From Citrobacter sp. JGM124 (GTDB taxonomy: Bacteria; Pseudomonadota; Gammaproteobacteria; Enterobacterales; Enterobacteriaceae): a stretch of 64,000 nt of DNA. The notes under the pieces are model-generated. The model did no database searches and was not told the origin of the DNA. It saw only the letters and a list, made by a program, of their open reading frames with translations. The stretch is taken from assembly GCF_018257795.1 (NCBI RefSeq), contig NZ_JAERJD010000001.1, positions 124,001-188,000 of the forward strand, in the 5' to 3' direction. The position numbers and the translations under genes were made by a program. Position 1 is the first letter of the stretch. Each line of letters opens with the position of its first letter. Positions 60,035 through 64,000 of this stretch are shown here, in pieces.

Positions 60035-60566
60035 AAATTATAGCCATTTTTAACAAATTAATATTATCTGGTGTTATGGATATTTTTATTTTAGGGAAAT
60101 CCATATCAGATGGAAAAAAAAGATGTAAACGTTGCTTTAATGCAATTGGAAAATTCTTTGCGATTCCCAAAATGAATGCTGCACCGAATGTAGCGTAATT
60201 AATATTTTTATAATCACTGATACCTTGTACGGAATGACGTAGCGGTAGTGATATAAAAGAAAGCAATTGTAAATCACTCATCAATACGCTGTTGTCAAGA
60301 ATTAAACGCTCACGTAAAATATACCCACCAATAAAGTAAGATATTTTAGGTATAATATACCAATTTGAAATTAAGATCGTCGAAATAGGATTATCATATT
60401 TCCAGACATCGGGCAAATCATCAAGATGATATTTGGTAATAATCCAGTGGTTTAGTATAACATCAGTCAAAATTTCCATCGAAGGATATATTGAAGACAA
60501 ATTATCTGAATGCGTATACGATAAAGGGGCATATAATATATTCATCATCTGATTATCTTCAGTCAT
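60012..60566 (-). CDS. sctK: Type III secretion sorting-platform protein SctK (OrgA/MxiK type)
   Basis: 184 residues from ATG 60566, with GAGG about 15 bases upstream; a second Met one codon before is equally possible. The frame is open back to 60692 but that part lies inside sctJ. Features of the OrgA/MxiK family: hydrophobic N-terminal half, SLPLRHSVQGISDY. Anchors the sorting platform to SctD. Overlaps sctJ by eight bases and sctL by 23. Confidence 0.75.
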   Translation of the reverse strand: MTEDNQMMNILYAPLSYTHSDNLSSIYPSMEILTDVILNHWIITKYHLDDLPDVWKYDNPISTILISNWYIIPKISYFIGGYILRERLILDNSVLMSDLQLLSFISLPLRHSVQGISDYKNINYATFGAAFILGIAKNFPIALKQRLHLFFPSDMDFPKIKISITPDNINLLKMAIIYARNSNK

Positions 60567-61359
60567 CATTATTTTCTGGAACCTCACTATTTGTTTTCTG
60601 TGGGGATGATACCTCAGAAGATAACTGCATATTTTTATACTGAATTTTTTGGTTATAACGCATGTAAATAATATAACCAGAAATGGTTGCAATAAGTATT
60701 ATTATTCCAGAATAAATAATACTCCAGAAGTATGCCTGTGATCCTGGCACTTGCAATGGAGGTGCGTACTGAATTATTGGCGCATGAAAGAGAACAACAG
60801 ATATATTTTCATAACGAATATCATCAATACTATTTTTTATTAGTGATTTAATTTGCGAAATAAAGATATTTTCATCTATTTCACCCTTGTAAGAGATTAA
60901 AATCCCTATATGACTGGCTGAATTTTTACCTGAAAGGTCATTGGTAAAGTAAGGGTAGCTTATATGTACACGAGCATTAACTACCTGAGATATTATTCGT
61001 AATGATTGCTCCAGCCTCTGCTCTTGCAAAGATCTTACTCGTGCCTGCTCTGCACCAGGAGAAGAAACCAACGAGCTATCAGGAAAAGCATTACCAATCT
61101 GAACATCAGCAGCCCAGGGTAGCTGATATTGGTTAATAATGGAAAGTGCAGCCGTATTCTCTGTAGCATGCACACTAATTGTGTAGCCTGCTTTTAAGTT
61201 TCCATTTTTCCATGCTGAGATATTATGTTGCTGTAAAATGGATAATGTCTGATTGGCTTGTTCTTGTGTCAAACTGTCTAAAACTTTTTCATCATTACAG
61301 CCAGAAATGAATAATATGGTTAAGACCAGTCCAATAGCAGGGAAGATTCTTGATAACAT
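60559..61359 (-). CDS. sctJ: Inner-ring lipoprotein SctJ (PrgK/MxiJ/YscJ family)
   Basis: 266 residues. Lipobox FISGC with lipid Cys21, two ring-building motif domains (about 25-85 with QANQTLSILQQHNISAWK; about 110-195 with RVHISYP), and a C-terminal membrane segment at 211-233, then a cytosolic tail. YscJ/FliF-type ring of the injectisome base. Start overlaps the sctI stop by one base (TAATG). Confidence 0.92.
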   Translation of the reverse strand: MLSRIFPAIGLVLTILFISGCNDEKVLDSLTQEQANQTLSILQQHNISAWKNGNLKAGYTISVHATENTAALSIINQYQLPWAADVQIGNAFPDSSLVSSPGAEQARVRSLQEQRLEQSLRIISQVVNARVHISYPYFTNDLSGKNSASHIGILISYKGEIDENIFISQIKSLIKNSIDDIRYENISVVLFHAPIIQYAPPLQVPGSQAYFWSIIYSGIIILIATISGYIIYMRYNQKIQYKNMQLSSEVSSPQKTNSEVPENNDD

Positions 61360-61682
61360 TATTGAGATTTTTCCAAGGTTTCTATTGTGGCAACACCTTT
61401 TCTAGCCAAAGCACTGACTAATGAAACATAATTACTATATTCACCAATATAGCTTTGAAGCATCAGTAATGTTTTCGGATCAGAAGAAAAATGTTCTGAG
61501 TGACTTAGTGAATTAATAATATCTTTGTACTGCGTAGTTGTTTCACTTATTTTATTAAATGCGTTTGAAACGAGATTGTTGAAATTCACATCATGAATAG
61601 CTACCGATGTTTCACTATCAATGTGGGATGCATATGGTGTCAATTGAGTCAGTGATGATAACGCTTGTATACCTTGATTCAT
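61359..61682 (-). CDS. sctI: Inner-rod protein SctI (PrgJ/MxiI type)
   Basis: 107 residues (PrgJ 101, MxiI 97). Polar N-terminus and helical C-terminal half (LLMLQSYIGEYSNYVSLVSALARKGVATIETL), with the LQ-Y--Y-------R-G---I-TL-K pattern of inner rods. Lies between needle and SctJ genes as in SPI-1 and mxi. Confidence 0.87.
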   Translation of the reverse strand: MNQGIQALSSLTQLTPYASHIDSETSVAIHDVNFNNLVSNAFNKISETTTQYKDIINSLSHSEHFSSDPKTLLMLQSYIGEYSNYVSLVSALARKGVATIETLEKSQ

Positions 61683-61731
61683 GTTTAAGTCCTGTAAATA
61701 AAAGGTACGGAAAATGCCGTACCTCTAATGA

Positions 61732-61992
61732 TTAACGGAAGTTTTGGATTATTGCAGCTCCAATATCTTTATATGCCTTAACGGTGCTGGTCTGAGCATT
61801 ACGGAAGAGAGTATATTCTTGCAACTTAGCCTGGTAATTGGCTAAAACAGCAGGATTAGAAGGGTCTTTTTTAAGTTCTTCTTCTGCATTATTCAATTGT
61901 GTAATCATATTCTCAGCACCGGATTCAAAACCCGATGATACTTGGTCGAGAAAATAATTATTATTTTCAGTTGTTTTATTCATATTAGGCAT
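61732..61992 (-). CDS. sctF: Needle filament protein SctF (PrgI/MxiH type)
   Basis: 86 residues from ATG 61992 (AAGGAG upstream), typical of 80-83 residue needles. Helix, a Pro turn (DPSNPAVLANYQAKL), then YTLFRNAQTSTVKAYKDI and the C-terminal IIQNFR, all diagnostic. A longer frame to 62028 overlaps sctD and is not needed. Exported by its own system. Confidence 0.94.
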   Translation of the reverse strand: MPNMNKTTENNNYFLDQVSSGFESGAENMITQLNNAEEELKKDPSNPAVLANYQAKLQEYTLFRNAQTSTVKAYKDIGAAIIQNFR

Positions 61993-61994
61993 AG

Positions 61995-63227
61995 TCAAAA
62001 CTCCTTGTTTTTTAATGGAAAATACCAATGTCTGGGATTCAGGAATAAATATCCAGAAGACGAATCAACATATGATTTATTCTGGAGCCAATTCTCATCA
62101 AGATTAATGGAGAATGTGATAACAGTGCTTCCCCATTGCTGATCAAATTTATGTATGAAATTACGCAATGCATTGAGCGTATTATCATTCAATGCATCTC
62201 TAACAACTAATGAGTATCCATCATTCATGTTTATTTGCCGATAATGAATATTTAATCGCTCTAGTCCTTGGCGAGCCTCATTTATAAGATGTTCTTTCGT
62301 TTTTATATTGAAATCTATACTGTGTGCGAAAGGTATCTTTTCAAAAACTATATTTTTCAACGCTAACTCATCATCCGAACTTAGTGTTCGATACATTGTA
62401 AGAACAGGGTGTGTCGGGGAGCTAAAGTCTAATTGTAATACTGGATATCCAGTATTATACAATTCAGTTATTATATTTTTCTTACTGTTGCTTAACAATA
62501 CAGGAATCAAATTATTATGTTCTGACAGTTTATTTACGGCTTCCTTCGCCCATTCCATATCTTGAAAATTTTGTGCCAGTATATAAATATACTTGTCATT
62601 GTGTCCTTTTACTATCTCTAAAGAACCAGGTGCACCGGAAAACACTTCGCTAAGGCTAATGAGTTGCTTATCTGACGATACTTTATAATATGAAAAAAAA
62701 GACAACAAACCGATAACAAGAAAGACAAAAAAAACAGTACAGAATGTTGCTAAAATTTTTTTATTTCTAATTTTTCTTCGAGTTGAATCATAACCCGATG
62801 CTGTTAGTGATGGCATAAGATGATGATTTTTGATGTCAGGAGACCATGCGTCATCGCTACATTTCACAGCAATCTTGATATGTTCATGAGTGAATATATC
62901 GTTCGATTTAAATGAGGACTTACGGCAGTTTCCTTGATCATCATGAACTTCAATATTGAAATAAAGATGTTCACCATCAATTGTAGGATCAGATAAAAAT
63001 AAAGTGATATTAGGTGAGCTTATATCACAAGGTATATAAAGCGTGTTTGATGCGTAATGTACAGCATGGTCACGTTCAGTCTCTAATTCTACATTCTTAT
63101 CGAGTAGTGTAACCCCAGGGTTAATAATAATAAAATAGTCATCTGCAGGAAGATAAAGCTCACAGCCAAACATAGGGCCAAATAATATCTTCAAAGAGTA
63201 GTGTTTTGTTACTTCTTCATTTCTCAT
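61995..63227 (-). CDS. sctD: Inner-membrane ring protein SctD (PrgH/MxiG type)
   Basis: 410 residues (PrgH 392, MxiG 371). Cytosolic FHA-like domain to about 150, one membrane segment at 158-181, periplasmic ring-building region to the end (LINEARQGLERLNIHYRQINM). First gene of the block, two bases before sctF. Divergent from the unidentified gene at 63794 over a 566-base AT-rich gap. Confidence 0.88.
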   Translation of the reverse strand: MRNEEVTKHYSLKILFGPMFGCELYLPADDYFIIINPGVTLLDKNVELETERDHAVHYASNTLYIPCDISSPNITLFLSDPTIDGEHLYFNIEVHDDQGNCRKSSFKSNDIFTHEHIKIAVKCSDDAWSPDIKNHHLMPSLTASGYDSTRRKIRNKKILATFCTVFFVFLVIGLLSFFSYYKVSSDKQLISLSEVFSGAPGSLEIVKGHNDKYIYILAQNFQDMEWAKEAVNKLSEHNNLIPVLLSNSKKNIITELYNTGYPVLQLDFSSPTHPVLTMYRTLSSDDELALKNIVFEKIPFAHSIDFNIKTKEHLINEARQGLERLNIHYRQINMNDGYSLVVRDALNDNTLNALRNFIHKFDQQWGSTVITFSINLDENWLQNKSYVDSSSGYLFLNPRHWYFPLKNKEF

Positions 63228-63793
63228 AGTACAGATTGCTTCTTGTCTGATGCTGTTTATCGATATGGAACCATAGAGTACAACTGATTATTTAACAGTT
63301 TTTATAAAAAACATATCAAGCTCTATGATATCCAGCGCTATAACAGAGGTTTATTAAACTATCTGTTTAAAAACTTGATGTTTCAATAGAATCATATTTA
63401 AGTAAAACGGCACACATACCTATATATGTATTAGAAACCATTATGAAAGATATGCGTTTACATTTAACGAGAATTTAATGTGTGTATGAATAAACAAACA
63501 GGGAAGAACTATAAAATTCATTGTGGAAAATATCAATAGTGTTTTTTTGATTTTTTTTTGATTTTTTTATTACATTTTTTATTTATTGTTTAATTTAATG
63601 AAAGTGAATTGACGCTAAGTTTTTTCCTGTTAGATTTACTAAAAAACACCTGTTAAGAGGCCAGACAACAGTTGTGTTAAATAACTTTATGTATAAGTAC
63701 TTTGAAAATGAGTATTATATTAATATGCTTAAATTCCCTTAAGTATTAACATTGATTATTGTTTATATGCTTCTAACGTTAGATTGAGGTTCC
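63228..63793. promoter_or_regulatory. AT-rich divergent intergenic region
   Basis: 566 bases between sctD and the partial gene. Very AT-rich, with T-runs at 63542-63589. No gene seen. Probably the control region of the sct operon and a target for H-NS-like silencing. Confidence 0.5.
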
Positions 63794-64000
63794 ATGAGAA
63801 AAATATTAACAAACTGTTCTGGATACTATCGTTCGGATATGCAGGGGTACGACAGGCTATTAATACCGACTACAGAAAAAATAGTAGACAATACTATAAA
63901 AATCAATGACGAGTTATTGCTGGTTAGACCAATGAGTAATGAATCAATGCTGACTTTGTCGGACGGCAATGACAGAAGTAGCGACAGGCATATTATCAAT
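63794..64000 (+). CDS. Unidentified gene, 3'-truncated by the window edge
   Basis: Opens at ATG 63794 with GAGG 5 bases upstream and stays open for 69 codons to the end of the window. N-terminus MRKILTNCSGYYRSDMQGYD; not recognised. In Salmonella SPI-1 the AraC-type regulator hilD is divergent from prgH at this position, so a regulator is possible, but nothing in the visible part shows it. Confidence 0.55.
   Translation, partial: MRKILTNCSGYYRSDMQGYDRLLIPTTEKIVDNTIKINDELLLVRPMSNESMLTLSDGNDRSSDRHIIN

Noticed and set aside
60012..60692. Long 226-residue form of SctK starting at 60692
   Set aside because: The first 42 residues lie inside sctJ and have an unrelated composition; the start at 60566 gives the usual family length.

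Overview
The window reads as chromosome of a member of the Enterobacterales, close to the E. coli/Salmonella gene order. Many products are near full-length matches to E. coli proteins I know (YejM, YejK, RplY, RsuA, Bcr, MepS, EfpL, FruBKA, Nfo, LysP, FolE, Cdd, LdtB, YbiT, EfeUOB, PhoH, GhrA, YcdX), and the tRNAs match E. coli proL and serX/serW types. I cannot name the genus from sequence alone. Family assignments are from memory of conserved motifs; no database search was run.

Layout. (1) 1-1178: C-terminal part of an MgtE magnesium transporter. (2) about 1200-6460: a small accessory island ending at the 3' end of a tRNA-Pro(GGG) gene. It carries a phage-type HTH protein, an orphan type VI secretion effector (PAAR plus DUF2235 lipase) with a DUF2931 lipoprotein as likely immunity partner, and a frameshifted serine recombinase. 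(3) 6467-35242: core segment proL-yejM-yejL-yejK-rplY-radD-rsuA-bcr-yejG-pdeN-mepS-yeiR-efpL-yeiW-fruBKA-nfo-yeiH-yeiE-lysP-fghA-folE-yeiB-sanA-cdd-yohK-yohJ, as in E. coli but without yejABEF between yejG and pdeN. (4) 35599-38352: ldtB and ybiT, neighbours in E. coli too but at another place on that chromosome. (5) 38880-43697: a three-gene operon for a short 6-phosphogluconate dehydrogenase, a glucose-6-phosphate dehydrogenase and an intracellular GH15 glucoamylase. (6) 44330-48050: an AT-rich stretch with an NlpC/P60 lipoprotein, a DUF421 membrane protein, yccJ without wrbA, and a DMT exporter. (7) 48625-56943: Fur box and efeUOB, phoH behind a Pho-box-like site, two tandem tRNA-Ser(GGA) genes, ghrA, ycdX, ycdY, ycdZ. 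(8) 57000-64000: a strongly AT-rich island with a SPI-1/Mxi-class type III secretion block (sctD, F, I, J, K, L, an unrecognised small gene, and an IagB-like transglycosylase) on the minus strand, a ToxR-like membrane-bound regulator on the plus strand, and the first 69 codons of an unidentified gene divergent from sctD.

How it works together. The core genes are housekeeping: envelope control (YejM, MepS, LdtB, SanA), translation (L25, RsuA, EfpL, YbiT), fructose uptake, one-carbon and aldehyde handling, and iron uptake. The two islands are the variable part: a contact-dependent antibacterial (or anti-host) lipase pair at proL, and a host-contact injectisome inserted beside ycdZ, where E. coli has the csg curli genes. 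The injectisome block in view covers only the inner ring, needle, inner rod and sorting platform. Secretin, export gate, ATPase, translocon and effectors must lie beyond the right edge if the system is complete.
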